Notes: generated from the letters alone by a model not told the origin. A stretch of DNA of 45,617 bases from Symbiodinium natans (GCA_905221605.1 CAJNDS010000475.1:85001-130617), one strand, 5' to 3'. Counted from the stretch's first letter, positions 19,027 to 29,254 are shown. A program made the numbers and translations.

Positions 19027-22000
19027 CTGTTAGGCGTTCGGGGATTCAGGGTTTAGGGTTTAGGGTTTTGGGGTTTAGGGTTTAGGGTTTAGAGTTTAGG
19101 GATACTTCAGAGGTTTTTAGGTTTTCGTGTGGGTTTCAGGGATTTTGTCGCTTGGGGTTTTGGGGCTTGAGGATTCCGGAAGCAGGGTTTAGGGGTGTGT
19201 GGCGGGACATGGGCTGTCGGGCTTGTCGCTGTATTCATGACCAGGAGTGTTGAAGATTTGCACATGACAACCCTACAAACTGAAAAGAAAAAAACATCAG
19301 AAACCGCTACACCCTTGACCTACACCCTCTGAGCCCGTAACCCCTTAAACGCTTTAAACCGGCTTAAACCCAAGCCCTCTGAAAAAATGAAATCCTCTAA
19401 TCAACATTATGAAAAAATGCCCTAACCCTTGAATAAATCCTCAACTCTGAACCACCTACACCATCTGAGCTCTAAGCCCTCCAACCTGGAACACCCTAAT
19501 GAGCCCTCAACCCCAAAACTCTTGAGGCGTCCCTATACCCCTAAACCCTAAGCCTAAACCCCTAAACACTAACCCCTGAACCCACCCCTAAACCCCTAAA
19601 TCCCCCTAAACCCTAACCCCTAAACTAAACCCTAAGCCCTGAGCCCTGAGCCCTGAGCCCTGAGCCCTAAGCCCTAAGCCCTAAGCCCTAAGCCCTAAAC
19701 CCTAAACCCTAAACTAAACCCTATACCCTAAACCCTAAACCCTAAACCCTAAACCCTAAACCCTAAACCCTAAACCCTAAACCCTAAACCCTAAACCCTA
19801 AACCCTACACGGGGAGGGCCTCTTTGAAACCCTCGGTGACGAAGACCTCAGCATCCTGACGAGCCCTGGGCTTCTGGCCGAGGTTGAGGGTTGAGACTGG
19901 TGTGGTGTTTAGGGTTTAGGGTTTAGGGTTTGGGGTTTAGGGTTTAGGGTTTGGGGTTTGGGGTTGGGGCTTGGGGTTTGGGGCTTGGGGTTTAGGCAGT
20001 CTGAGGCAAGCCTGGGAAACCCTGGTCCACATAATGGTCCCCTCCCCGAATATTTAACCCCCCCCCCCCCCCAACTTCCTAAATTTTAACCCCCCCCCAC
20101 TGATAGTTATATATAGTATATTGGGGGATGTTAGTATCAGGGGGTGGGGGGGGGGTTTAAGGTTAGGGGGAGGGGATTATAAGGGCCTTAAAAATTAGAA
20201 TAGGGTTTTGGGGGTCATTATAGTGCAAGTAGCAAGGGACCATCAGGGAATAATATTAGCCATTCCCGACCCCCAAATTAGATCCTCTTCTTTCGGGCTT
20301 TTGTATAGTCTGAAGCGGTCATGAGGCCTTTTCGCGCCACGTTGAAACTTCCGACTGCTGCTTAGAGGTTGGGTTTTGGGTTTCGGGTTTCGGGTTTAGG
20401 CTTTCGGTCTAAGGTTCAGAGTTCAGGGTTTAGGGTTACGGGTTTAGGGTTTAGGTTTCAGGGCCAGGGGTTCAGGTTTAGATTGAGGCTTCAGGGGCCC
20501 AGTTTTGGACCGAGGTCCGCACTCCTTCTCCTTCTTGAGAAGTCTGTCTTCCACGATCTGCGAAGAGTAGGGTTCAGGGTTCAGGGTTCAGGGTTTAGGG
20601 ATTAGGGTTTGGGGTTTAGGATTTAGGGTTTAGGGGTAGGGGCTTAGGGAGTAGGGTTTAGGGCCTATGCGAGAGCTAGGTTTAAGAAGCTGGACTACAA
20701 ACCCAAAGGGTATCGCTTCGGGAGGTCGTCAGCTAACGCACTGACTAGCTAACAACTAATGAGCTGCACAACACACACACACACACAAAACTGTGCAACT
20801 GATTGACAACAATCCCTCTCTTTTTGGCACCTTTTGTAAAGAACAGGTGTCTGGTGTCGGGGTTCGGGATTTACACCAACGCTCTCTGCGACATGCATCT
20901 GCAAAGGCTCGGGCAATGCGGGGTGAGTCTTTCGGGTTCTAAGGCGAAGGGCCTGCTGCTCGACTTTCCTTCTGTCAGTCGCGATCCTCAGGCTCTGCAG
21001 TGGGTTTAGGGTTGAGGGTTTAGGGTTGAAGGTTTAGGGTTAGGGTTTAAGGTTTGGGGTTGAGGGTTTAGGGTGTAGCGGTGTAGTGTCCAGCACTGCT
21101 CTCCTCTTGACAAGGGTTTGGGATTTAGGGTATTTAGGTCAGGGTGAACTCATCCCATTGGTGTATTCACCACCGTTTGGGACTCAGGGTTATGATGGCA
21201 TGAAGCTGTGAGGGAAATACGTGATGTTGAGGGGCAGAGGGGCAGGGGAGGTGGGGAAGGGCAGGGCCGAGTACTTGGCGGATTGGGATTCTTGTTCCCG
21301 AAGGTCGAACACTCAAGCCTTCGAAACCAAGTGAGGTCGGAAATTGAGCACCAGCTACGTAAGGCGAAACCCTAAACCCTAAACCCTACACCCTGCACCC
21401 TAAATCCCGGCAAAAAAAAGCAAAAAAAACAAACAAAAAAAACTAAATTCCTGCGGCAAGCATCATGACTTTCTCCACATACTTTGCGGAGCGCTTCGTG
21501 CCGGTCTTGACCTCAAAGCGTCAGGAATCACACGAGCTGCCAGAAGTGCAACCTGCCTGAGCCCCAAACCCTAACCCTAAACCCTAAACCCTAAACCCAA
21601 AGCCCAAAGCCCTAAGCCCTAAACCCTAAACAGAGGATGCGGAACGTTCTTGAAGGCCAGACCATCTTAAGAACGTCTTTGCTGCGCGGAACCTATTTTA
21701 CGAGGCTGGGGTTTAGGGCCGCAAGGCGGGGACAGCACGTATAGGTTGTTTTTTCCAAAATAGGGGTACCCTAATCGGAGATTCCTATCAGAAGGAGCCT
21801 GGTATTTGTCGGGGGCTTGAAAATTCAACCTTCAAACCTCAAGCCCTCAACCCTAAACCCAAACCCTAAACCCTAAACCCCAAACCCTAAACCGCAAACC
21901 GACCCCAAACCCCAAACTCTATATCTGGGAAGTACCCACATCAACCGTCCCTTGCACGCCTTCCCTGTGCCCCCGACGGCGTCCGCGCCCTGAGGAACGT

Positions 22001-25000
22001 GGAGGCCCACGCGCTTCTTCTGCTGCATCGCATCGGCGCCTGGGTAAAGGGACTCAGGGATTCAGGGATTTTGGGGTTTAGGGTTTAGGGTTCGGGCTGA
22101 GGGATTTAGGGATTTAGGGTTTAGGGGTTTTGTGTTTAGGGATTTGAGGTTTAGGGTCTGGGGCTTGCAACGCACCGGGGGGGGGGGGTGTAAAGGAGGG
22201 GGTGCCCAGACAGTATTCCTCAAGTCCTCGGAAGCCCTAAAAAAGCCTCAAGGCCCAAGCTCAGAAAACGATACCCCAAGACGTTATTTTGGGGTTTCGG
22301 GTCTAGTGTTTAGGGGCTTAGGGAAGCGGCTTGGGTGGTTCGGCCACATCGGAGAATGAGTCCTCCCCACACCCTCCCCTCGGCCCCAATGCCGAGGCTT
22401 CGACGCCTTCTCCTGCCCCACCTCCTCCCCGCGTCCAAAGTTGTCCCGCAGTAAGTGCGTGCGAAGCACGCACGTGTATATGTATATGTATATATATATA
22501 TACATACATATAAATATAATGTGTATATGTCTAGATATTTCCTGGTAACCTGGTGGTGGGTTTTATTAGTGGTGTTCTACGGTCGATATGTGGAAGATAT
22601 TAATTGACATGTGCAATAAAATAAGCTGTTACTCCTTCTGAGTCATATTCCGAAATATGACCCTCTTGAAACCCAATCGGGAAACCGAAAGGTCCTACCC
22701 AGATCAGATTTCTATGAGGGAAGGTTTAGGGTTTAGGGTTTAGGGTTTAGGGTTTAGGGTTTAGGGTTTAGGGTTTAGGGTTTAGGGTTTAGGGTTTAGG
22801 GTTTAGGGTTTAGGGTTTAGGGTTTAGGGTTTAGGGTTTAGGGGCTAGGGTTCATGGATTCCGGGTCCCTGGCGGACCCTGTCGCTGACAGACTCAACGC
22901 CCTGCTCCTGCGGGAATTATGGCAGCTCGTCTGGTGAATAGGGTTTAGGGTTTAGGGTTTAGGGTTTAGGGTTTAGGGTTTAGGGTTTAGGGTTTAGGGT
23001 TTAGGGGAGAAGGTTGCAAAGCATTTTAGGGATTAGGGCTTAGGGTTGCCCCACAAAATCCAGCCTAACCTGATCAAGAAAACTGGCAGGCAGAACCGCT
23101 CTACATCACTTTACGAATGACTTCTCGAACTGGAGTGTATTTCGGCTTTAGGGTTTAGGCTCAAAAGAGCTGTCACTGTGAATTAGAGGTCAACGATCAT
23201 GTTTAGGTTGAACTTGCAGCCATGGGCAAAAGCGTTGGGCCTCCTTGATGTCGTCCAGAATTTCGTCATACTGGAAGACCTCAATTTCCAAGGTGTCGAG
23301 AGCATGGGATAGGAGCATATGGGAACCCTTGAACGCGTATACGGAACGGAGAATGGGTAGTTCAGCGCCCACATTAGGGCCCTAAACCCTAAACCCTAAA
23401 CCCTAAACCCCTAAACCCCTACACCCCTGAACCCCTAAAGCCCCTAAACCCCCACTAGTTGAGGCCCGAGGGATCCAGCCATGCTTGGGTCAAGGGATTT
23501 GTGCTGCGAATCTCAGGAGGGTAGCTATAAACTAGGCCCGGGAGTAGCCTAGGAATAAAAAGGGTGCTGTACCCTTTTTGGTTTTGAGGGGATTATGAGG
23601 GAACCCCAACCCTAAAAAAAGGAAGAAGGGCCTACTCCGGGTCTTAGTAAATTAGACTTTTGGCTGCCTCATTAAGAAACCCAATGAACCCAAAAAGGGT
23701 AAGGATCTAAAGTTACGGCAAAGTACCACCAAAGACTCCATCACTCCCTTTCAAGCACCTCCACGCCGAGAGCTCTGCCCTAGGGCCCGACAGACTCGGT
23801 GTTAGGAATCTAGGGTTTAGGGTTTAGGGTTTAGGGTATATAAAGCTGCAGCAAAGGGTGGTGGGGCGGCTGCCCTTGTGGCCCTAAGTCCCAAGCGAGG
23901 CACCTCAGTTGCATAAGGTTCGAGGCTGCGTATACCATCAGGGCTTGATGGGGCTTATGGCGTTTCACTCCCGACACCCTAGGCAAACCTAAACCCTCGA
24001 CCCCAAAGGTTTAGGGTTTAGGGTTTAGGGTTTAGGGTTTAGGGTTTAGGGCTTAGGGTCAACCCTAAGCGTTAAAGCCCCGTAAGGAGCCGGCCGTTGG
24101 ATCCTCTTCTAAGAGCTTCTCCGCCTGTCGCTGGGCCTTCCACGGGATGTTTCGAGTGGTTCACGGCTTCAGGAGTGCGGTAGATGGGTTTAGGGTTTAG
24201 GGTTTCGGGTTTAGGGTTTAGGGTTTAGGGTGTAGGGCCTAAGCCCTACACCCGAAAACTGTCCTTCCCGAAACTCCAAGCCGAATCCGGTGCGTGGGTC
24301 GCTTTACGAAAAAACGTAGTGGCCCAAGAACACTAAACCCTAAACTGAACCCTACACCACACCCTAAACCCTAAGCCTAAACCCTAGCAGAAGCTCAAGC
24401 AAAAGCCAGTTGAAGCTCCAGCGGCCCCACCATTGGTAGCCCAGTGCCACAAGAATCATGAACCTTGTCACTAGACCCGGGAGTAAGCTAGGAATAACAA
24501 GGGCACCCTTTTTGGCTTTAAGGGGATTTATAAAGGAACCCCAACCCTAAAAAAAAGGAAAAAAGGGCCAACTCCCGGTCCAGGTCAACCTTGAGAGTAC
24601 CTTGAGCCTCAATATGAAAGAAAGGTGCCTAATTAGGCCCGACTCTAAAGCTTATGGCGCTTATACCTTCGCGGGCAAGAGCACGCTGCACCTCTGGGCC
24701 GTTCTCTAAACCCTGGTCCCTTGCTTTGAGGGTTTAGGGTGCAGGGTTGAGGGTTCCTAAACCCTAAACCGTTCTCCAATAAAAAGCTCTGGTCCCTTTT
24801 TGAAGGGTGCCCAGGATAGATGGCTCCGTGTTGCAAAAGGAACCCGACCAGGTTTCAGTGAACCGGCGATCTGCGCTTCCCCAAAAAAGGGCAAAGGGCA
24901 CCACTGAACTACCAAGCACCTGAAATCCCTACTACAACTACCAGTGAAACTTCCAGGAGCCGGCGCCCATCGGGTGGACGTGGGAATCACGCCCCAGGGG

Positions 25001-26222
25001 CGGTGTCGGGTTTCGGGTTTAGGGTTTACGTTTAGTCGAAGTGATGCGGAACTAACACGTTCTAAACCCTAAGCACTGCACACCCTGAACCCTGAACCCT
25101 AGCCATGGAGCCTTCTATTTACAGTAGGGCACCCAACAAGGTACCATAATTTGGAGAGCTACCCTCACACGTACTTTCTTATCTAAACCCCAAAAGAACC
25201 ATGAAATTAGAACTGTCATCGAGGGCCTTCGAAAGAATTGATAAGCCAACCCTCAATTAAAGCCTGGGGCCCTCAACAATACATATGAAGTCTAAACCCT
25301 AAACCCTCAACCCTAAACCCTCATCCCTAAACCCTAAACCGTAAACCCTACCCCCTAAACCCTAAACCCATGGCTTGCTTGCACGGAGAGAGCCACCTGT
25401 GCTGCCTCGGGAGTGAGTTTGGACCAGGAGGGCAAGGATAGCTTCTTGTTCTTGTCCTCTTCAGGCGGTTCAGTGTTTAGGGTTAGGGTTTGGGGCTTAA
25501 GGTCTCTAGGGTTTTTAAAGGGCCGGGGGGTTCAAAGGGGGTACGTAACCCCAGGGTCCCCAGCACCCACTCCTTCAGGTTTCCTCGCTACACCCTTTGA
25601 AGCCCCTGTCTCAGGGAACCTATAAGGTAAACCCTAAACCCTAAAGCCTAAACCCTAAACCCTAAATTAAGGCTTGGGGTTTGGTATTCAGGACTTCGGG
25701 GTCCGGGCTTCAAGGGTTGCATCGAGGATGTGGGGCTTATAAGGGCTGTAGGATGTGACGGGATGACATGGGGGTTAGGGTCCTGGGGGTTAGGGGTTTA
25801 GGGGATTGGGGGGTTGGTGTGTGGTGTTTTTTGGGTAAGGGTTTTAAAACCTAATGTAGGTTTGTGGGGTTTATGGGTTTAGGGTTTCGGGGTTACCCTG
25901 AATATTGTCCCTTACCTTCATTTAAGGGGTTTGGGGTTTATAGGGTATGTAAGGGTTCCCCAATTAAAGGCCCACCTTTTTAAGAGATCAAGTAACTACC
26001 GTAAGCATAGCACCCAACCCTAAACCCTAAACCCTAAACCCTAAACCCTAAGCCCTAAACCCTAAACCCTAAACCCTAAACCCTAAACCCTAAACCCTAA
26101 ACCCTAAACCCTAAACCCTAAACCCTAAACCCTAAACCCTAAACCCTAAACCCTAAACCCAAAGCGCCGTCCTCTCGCTCCAGAGACTCCTGGAAGAGTG
26201 CAGCCACTCCGGGTGCTTTGCC
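18979..26222 (-). CDS. NSRP1: NSRP1/CCDC55-like splicing regulator homologue, nine exons (partial gene)
   Basis: Minus-strand exons 26168-26222, 25397-25458, 24095-24136, 23241-23279, 21470-21511, 20953-20994, 20523-20557, 19811-19865 and 18979-19026 have AG acceptors and GT or GC donors and join in one frame for 140 codons. The joined peptide follows the conserved NSRP1 (DUF2040) core in order: EEDPT|VFQYDEILDDIKE, the equivalent of the family's ALAED-VYEYD-YDEM block; then KRSAKYVEK (KPKYI block); RRKVEQQ|IVEDRLLKKEKE (RKKEQE block); and EVFVTEGFKEAL (FVTSAYKKKL block). Known members are nuclear-speckle proteins that influence splice-site choice. The N-terminal start and the C-terminal end are not located. 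Four of eight donors are GC. Introns consist largely of heptamer tracts plus small elements. The match is from memory of the family; no alignment was run. Confidence 0.75.
19500..19808. repeat. Long CCCTAAA/CCCTGAG/CCCTAAG array
   Basis: About 300 bp with homogenised CCCTGAG and CCCTAAG sub-blocks and a final pure CCCTAAA run. Directly follows (on the minus strand) the donor of the exon at 19811. Confidence 0.9.
19811..19865 (-). CDS. NSRP1: NSRP1-like exon 8
   Basis: 55 nt, acceptor AAGCCCAG, donor CCC|GTGTAGGG. Reads ARQDAEVFVTEGFKEALP. The FVT-x-x-[FY]-K motif is the best conserved point of the family's central region. Confidence 0.8.
20031..20180. mobile_element. Family G element, copy 2
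   Basis: TGGTCCCCTCCCCGAATATT with poly-C at the left; poly-G, then GGTTAGGGGGAGGGGATTAT at the right; interior GATAGTTATATATAGTATAT. Shorter than the copy at 6033. Confidence 0.65.
20523..20557 (-). CDS. NSRP1: NSRP1-like exon 7
   Basis: 35 nt, acceptor CTTCGCAG, donor AAGGA|GTGCGG. Reads IVEDRLLKKEK plus two bases that complete E with the next exon. Confidence 0.75.
20768..20787. repeat. (CA)n microsatellite
   Basis: ACACAC run of about nine repeats. Confidence 0.9.
20953..20994 (-). CDS. NSRP1: NSRP1-like exon 6
   Basis: 42 nt, acceptor CACTGCAG, GC donor CAGCAG|GCCCTT. Reads SLRIATDRRKVEQQ, aligning without gaps to the LLKAxExRKxEQE segment. Confidence 0.75.
21470..21511 (-). CDS. NSRP1: NSRP1-like exon 5
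   Basis: 42 nt, acceptor GCTTTGAG, donor GAGAAA|GTCATG. Reads VKTGTKRSAKYVEK, the equivalent of the RKPKYI block. A GC donor 12 nt further on is possible but lengthens the protein relative to the family. Confidence 0.7.
21634..21704 (+). CDS. Coding-like island antisense inside an NSRP1-like intron
   Basis: Plus strand: CTAAACAG to ACGAG|GCTGGGG. Reads MRNVLEGQTILRTSLLRGTY then FT. It lies between minus-strand exons 5 and 4, so it is either a chance ORF or part of an overlapping gene. Confidence 0.35.
22473..22515. repeat. (TA)n/TATATG microsatellite
   Basis: Alternating TATATGTATATG and TATATA units; ORFs rich in YIYI are translations of it. Confidence 0.9.
22724..22848. repeat. TTTAGGG tract
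   Basis: About 17 perfect units, with a second tract of about nine at 22938-23004. The two bracket the island 22849-22933 in the same orientation. Confidence 0.95.
22849..22933 (+). CDS. Coding-like island antisense inside an NSRP1-like intron
   Basis: Plus strand: GGCTAG to CTCGTCTG|GTGAAT. Reads MDSGSLADPVADRLNALLLR then ELWQLV. The minus strand is also open (EQGVESVSDRVRQGPGIHE after CCCGCAG). Not part of the NSRP1-like chain in either reading. Confidence 0.4.
23241..23279 (-). CDS. NSRP1: NSRP1-like exon 4
   Basis: 39 nt, acceptor AAATTGAG, GC donor AAGGAG|GCCCAA. Reads VFQYDEILDDIKE, the most diagnostic block of the family. The frame is open for longer (to 23183 and upstream), so a larger exon with donor CTGCAA|GTTCAA is possible and also in phase. 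Confidence 0.8.
23532..23647. mobile_element. Small inverted-repeat element, family C copy 1
   Basis: CTAGGCCCGGGAGTAGCCTA at the left, GGCCTACTCCGGGTCTTAG at the right; interior AAGGGAACCCCAACCCTAAA. Five copies in the window. Confidence 0.8.
23660..23732. mobile_element. Family I repeat, copy 1
   Basis: GGCTGCCTCATTAAGAAACC, AAAGGGTAAGGATCTAAAGT and CAAAGTACCACCAAAG recur at 45117-45190. Confidence 0.5.
24095..24136 (-). CDS. NSRP1: NSRP1-like exon 3
   Basis: 42 nt, acceptor GTGGAAG (or CCCAG six bases later), GC donor CCAACG|GCCGGC. Reads AQRQAEKLLEEDPT. Its last codon joins VFQYD of the next exon to give EEDPTVFQYDE, close to the family consensus. Confidence 0.8.
24471..24582. mobile_element. 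Family C element, copy 2
   Basis: CTAGACCCGGGAGTAAGCTA to GGCCAACTCCCGGTCCAG; interior matches copy 1. Confidence 0.8.
25397..25458 (-). CDS. NSRP1: NSRP1-like exon 2 (of those found)
   Basis: 62 nt, acceptor GCCTGAAG, donor GCACAG|GTGGCT. Reads DKNKKLSLPSWSKLTPEAAQ. Its phase fits both neighbours. The family is poorly conserved here, so assignment rests on frame and position. Confidence 0.6.
25903..25990. mobile_element. Family F-related repeat, copy 3
   Basis: TGTCCCTTACCTTCATTTAA, TAGGGTATGTAAGGGTTCCC and AAAGGCCCACCTTTTTAAGA resemble 13641-13752; ends unclear. Confidence 0.4.
26010..26160. repeat. CCCTAAA array
   Basis: About 20 nearly perfect units; on the minus strand it begins eight bases after the GC donor of the exon at 26168. 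Confidence 0.95.
26168..26222 (-). CDS. NSRP1: NSRP1-like exon 1 (of those found)
   Basis: 55 nt, acceptor CATCGCCAG, GC donor GGACG|GCGCTT. Reads GKAPGVAALFQESLERED, comparable to the family's KPSVFGNDSDD-type segment. An upstream exon with the start codon was not found. Confidence 0.6.
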
Positions 26223-26683
26223 CTGGCGATGGGGGTTGAAGGAGCTCGGCCTATGGGGTTTAGGGTTTCGGGTTTAGGGTTTAAGGTTTAGGGTTTAGGG
26301 TTTAGGGTTGAAGGCTAAGGGTTTAGGCTAGGATTTCGGGCCTAAGGGGTTAGAGGACATAGGGATTTGGAGCGTGGGGTGGTTTAAGCGTTTAAAGCTC
26401 AGGCGGACTCGGGCTGGGAGCTTAAGGGCATGCATTGGGGCCGAATTGCTGGCCGAATTAGAGGTTCACGGTACCGCGTAATATTTAGATAATTTCATAT
26501 CTTCAGGTGGATTCGAAGCGTGTAATTGGCCTTCTACATATATGCTAGCAAAGTCCACGCGCCTTCTCAAGGGAACATGCCCCGGGAAAAAGATTACGAG
26601 CGTCTCTCTTTTTCCCGCTTTGGGTTTCAAGGGTCAAGTTGCATGGCTGTTAAGGGGAATTCGATTATCTACCTGAAAATTAA

Positions 26684-28027
26684 CTACACCCTTGGCAAGA
26701 CCTCTACAACGTCTAAGTTGAGCTCCTTTTTCAGAGTCCCCTCCTTGCGGACCCTCTTCGGCCGCGCGGCTTCCGGCCACTTTCCTGTCAAGCCCCACTC
26801 TCGGAAGAGCTTCTGCCGTGACAGCTTCCCCTTGGGAGCATTCGCGATGTGGATCTCCTTGTAGGAGATCTTCGGAGTCTTCGGAGTCTTCGAGCCTAGG
26901 CGTCGCTCCGGCTTCCCATCGCGGCCGTAGGGTAGAAAGCCAGCAGGCACTGGCAAAGCAGCGACGGCCGCCCAGGAGTCCTCCGCCCTGCCCGGCTTCC
27001 ATCTCTCATCCGCTCGCAACCTCTCCACCTGCTTAGCATAGATGAAGGCTCCACACAAGCAGGGCTCGATGTCTCCCAACTCTACGGACTTCATCTTGGC
27101 AGGTAGTTTTGGGAAGAGCTTCCCAATGGTCTTGGACAAACGCTTGCATTTTCTCGAAAGCCGGTCGTGGTAATACTCGGTCGCGGCCTTCCCGGTGAAC
27201 ATCTTGATGCCCATGAAGGTCATGGCGCCGTTCTTCGCCCCTTGGCCGAAAGGAAGTGAAGCCCGGCCCACACTGCGCATCTTTGGATTTTTGGAAGCAC
27301 CCAAGATAATGAGGAGCTCTTTCCTTGAAAGCTCCCCTCGGAGGCCAGGAAGACTGCAGAGAGCGGCGTGGAAGGTGCCCGGACTCGTGTGGAATGCCTC
27401 TACCAACCTCGGGACCTCTCTGTGCCAGTGCACCAGATACAGGAAGCGTGCTTTTGCCGAGCGGCTCTTCTTATCCAAACCGTCAGAGCCTATAACCCGC
27501 ATTACTGCGCCAGTGTGGCAAACTGCCGTGCTCACCCAGCGGAGGACTTCCAATGGCTGCACAACGCCGGGCTTGTAGCGCAGGGTGCACGGCATGGTCT
27601 TGAGCCTGTGCCAGGCTTTGTGCTCATGGCCACCATTCCCTAAGAAGATCCAAACTAGGAGGCGCCACATCTTGTTGTGGCTCATGTCATGCTCCTGCGT
27701 GTCCACCACCTCTCTGAGGGCCACGTGAATGTCATCGTAGTGGGCGAGCTTGCCACAGTGGACGGTTGGGAAGCGCTGAGCCAGTGGACAGCGCACTTTC
27801 AGGGCCCTCAAGGCCTGCTTTTGCTCGAACACGGGGTTGCTTGCGCGCAGGAGGCCCATGAATGCCCCAAATGCTTCCAGCCGCGCATCTTTCGCGCTGA
27901 ACTTTTTCAGCTCCAGGCCCATGTCGTTGGCCAGATACCCGTGCATCAGCTTGGCCAGCTCCTTTGCGCGCTTCTCATCCGTCAAAGGCGCTACCATGGC
28001 AAACCCTCTGCACCCTAAAGAGTCCAA
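26684..28027 (-). CDS. Intronless ORF with a likely thymine/hmU-hypermodification helical domain
   Basis: 447 codons, far the longest ORF here, with no heptamers. The order of motifs resembles the helical domain shared by alpha-glutamyl/putrescinyl thymine pyrophosphorylases and 5-hydroxymethyl-dU kinases (PF18723-type): SLPGLRG at residues 225-231, a GRASLPFGQGAKNGA segment at 254-268 like the family's VGPGAxxGL, and VELGDIEPCLCGAF at 315-328 like its DIxxxLCEFxKY. Members act on hydroxymethylated pyrimidines in DNA and are known from phages and some eukaryotes. Several usually conserved acidic and aromatic positions differ, so activity is uncertain. The basic tail (residues 372-430) contains a duplicated TPKTPK. 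Start: M1, or M11 (MVAPLTDEKRAK) equally good. Absence of introns among intron-rich neighbours suggests retroposition or a recent arrival. Assignment is from motif memory only. Confidence 0.5.
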   Translation of the reverse strand: MDSLGCRGFAMVAPLTDEKRAKELAKLMHGYLANDMGLELKKFSAKDARLEAFGAFMGLLRASNPVFEQKQALRALKVRCPLAQRFPTVHCGKLAHYDDIHVALREVVDTQEHDMSHNKMWRLLVWIFLGNGGHEHKAWHRLKTMPCTLRYKPGVVQPLEVLRWVSTAVCHTGAVMRVIGSDGLDKKSRSAKARFLYLVHWHREVPRLVEAFHTSPGTFHAALCSLPGLRGELSRKELLIILGASKNPKMRSVGRASLPFGQGAKNGAMTFMGIKMFTGKAATEYYHDRLSRKCKRLSKTIGKLFPKLPAKMKSVELGDIEPCLCGAFIYAKQVERLRADERWKPGRAEDSWAAVAALPVPAGFLPYGRDGKPERRLGSKTPKTPKISYKEIHIANAPKGKLSRQKLFREWGLTGKWPEAARPKRVRKEGTLKKELNLDVVEVLPRV

Positions 28028-28174
28028 GGAATCCTATCTAGGTCCTGAACCCCCCCCCAATTCGATCGAGGTTTACTGCTCCAAACCCATGAAGCTCTTA
28101 CAGAGTTACTGTGTGCTTCCTACGAAAGGGCAATAGCCCCCTGTGGATGTTCACTAAACCCTCCACACCAAGTA

Positions 28175-28179
28175 CAACC

Positions 28180-28225
<46 letters not shown>

Positions 28226-28231
28226 ACCCTA
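28175..28231. repeat. Homogenised CCCTCAA array
   Basis: Eight CCCTCAA units in tandem, a variant scarce elsewhere in the window. Confidence 0.95.
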
Positions 28232-28316
28232 AACCGCAGCTAGGCAGATCACAAGGCCGAGAGGGCGGCAACGGAGGTTGAGCACAAGCTGAATTCCGCA
28301 ACCCTGATTTCTGAAC

Positions 28317-28409
28317 TTGGGATGTTCCCCCCCTATACAGGTCGGGATGTTCCCCCCCTATACAGGTCGGGATGTTCCCCCTTGTACAGTTTTAGGGGGA
28401 GCATCCCAA
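28317..28409. mobile_element. Family A element, copy 3, left end triplicated
   Basis: GGGATGTTCCCCC...TATACAGGTC occurs twice and GGGATGTTCCCCCTTGTACA a third time before the single right end GGGGGAGCATCCCAA. Confidence 0.7.
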
Positions 28410-28759
28410 CTCTAAACCCTAAACCCTGAACTGGCTTCATTTGGAGTGTGCTCACATACCATGGGCAGCGGGCTCAGGGCATATAGGGCCCCAACCAAAG
28501 AAGTCCGCACTCAGAATCGGCAAGTGCTTGTAGTAGCTAACGGCGGAGTCGTGCATGTGATTGCTGCAGGTGCATGGTTAACCCTGAACCCTAAACTCTT
28601 AACCCAAGACCAAAACCCAAGACCAAAGCCCAGCCCTAAACCCTAAACCCTAAACCATAAACCCTAAACCCTAAACCCTAAACCCTGTTAGTATAGGGGG
28701 TCCGAAGTCCCAAACTCGCCAAGGACCGACATCCTACCCCGGAGGTTCCTGTGGCTTAC

Positions 28760-28794
28760 CCAGCTTGCTCGCTGTCGCCGGTTGCGTCGTTGAC
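28760..28794 (-). CDS. Candidate exon
   Basis: Minus strand, 35 nt between CTCTCCAG and GCTGG|GTAAGCC, both near consensus. Reads VNDATGDSEQA. Which gene it serves is unknown. Confidence 0.5.
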
Positions 28795-29254
28795 CTGGAG
28801 AGGGTTTAGGGTTTAGGGTTTAGGGTTTAGGGTTTAGGGTTTAGGGTGTAGGCGGGGTTCGGGATTTACGGTTCCAGTCTCGCCTTTTTGCGGCTCCTGA
28901 CAAAGGAAACCCCTGAGCCCTACACCACCACGGAAACCTCGCAGAAGTATAGGAGCTCTGATCGGGCTACTTGGGTATGTACACATAGTGGGCAACAGAT
29001 CGTTTTCCCTTAACCTGGATTCCGAATGAACAGCCCGGCATTCTGGCCATGCCTATGAATCTGCCCGGAGTTAAACCCCAAACCCTGAACCCTGAACCCT
29101 GAACCCTAAACCCTAAACCCTAAACCCTAGCCCTAAACCCAAAACCCTACAGCCCCTAAGAGCACAGGGTTCAGGGGTCAGGTGCCGCGCACCCATGACC
29201 GCCCATTGCATGGTAGTACCATTGTGGAGTTGGATCCCCGTTTAGTTTTTAAGG

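Noticed and set aside
28165-28231. CRISPR array or satellite with spacers
   Set aside because: The units are contiguous heptamers with no spacers of constant length; islands elsewhere vary in length and are exon-like.
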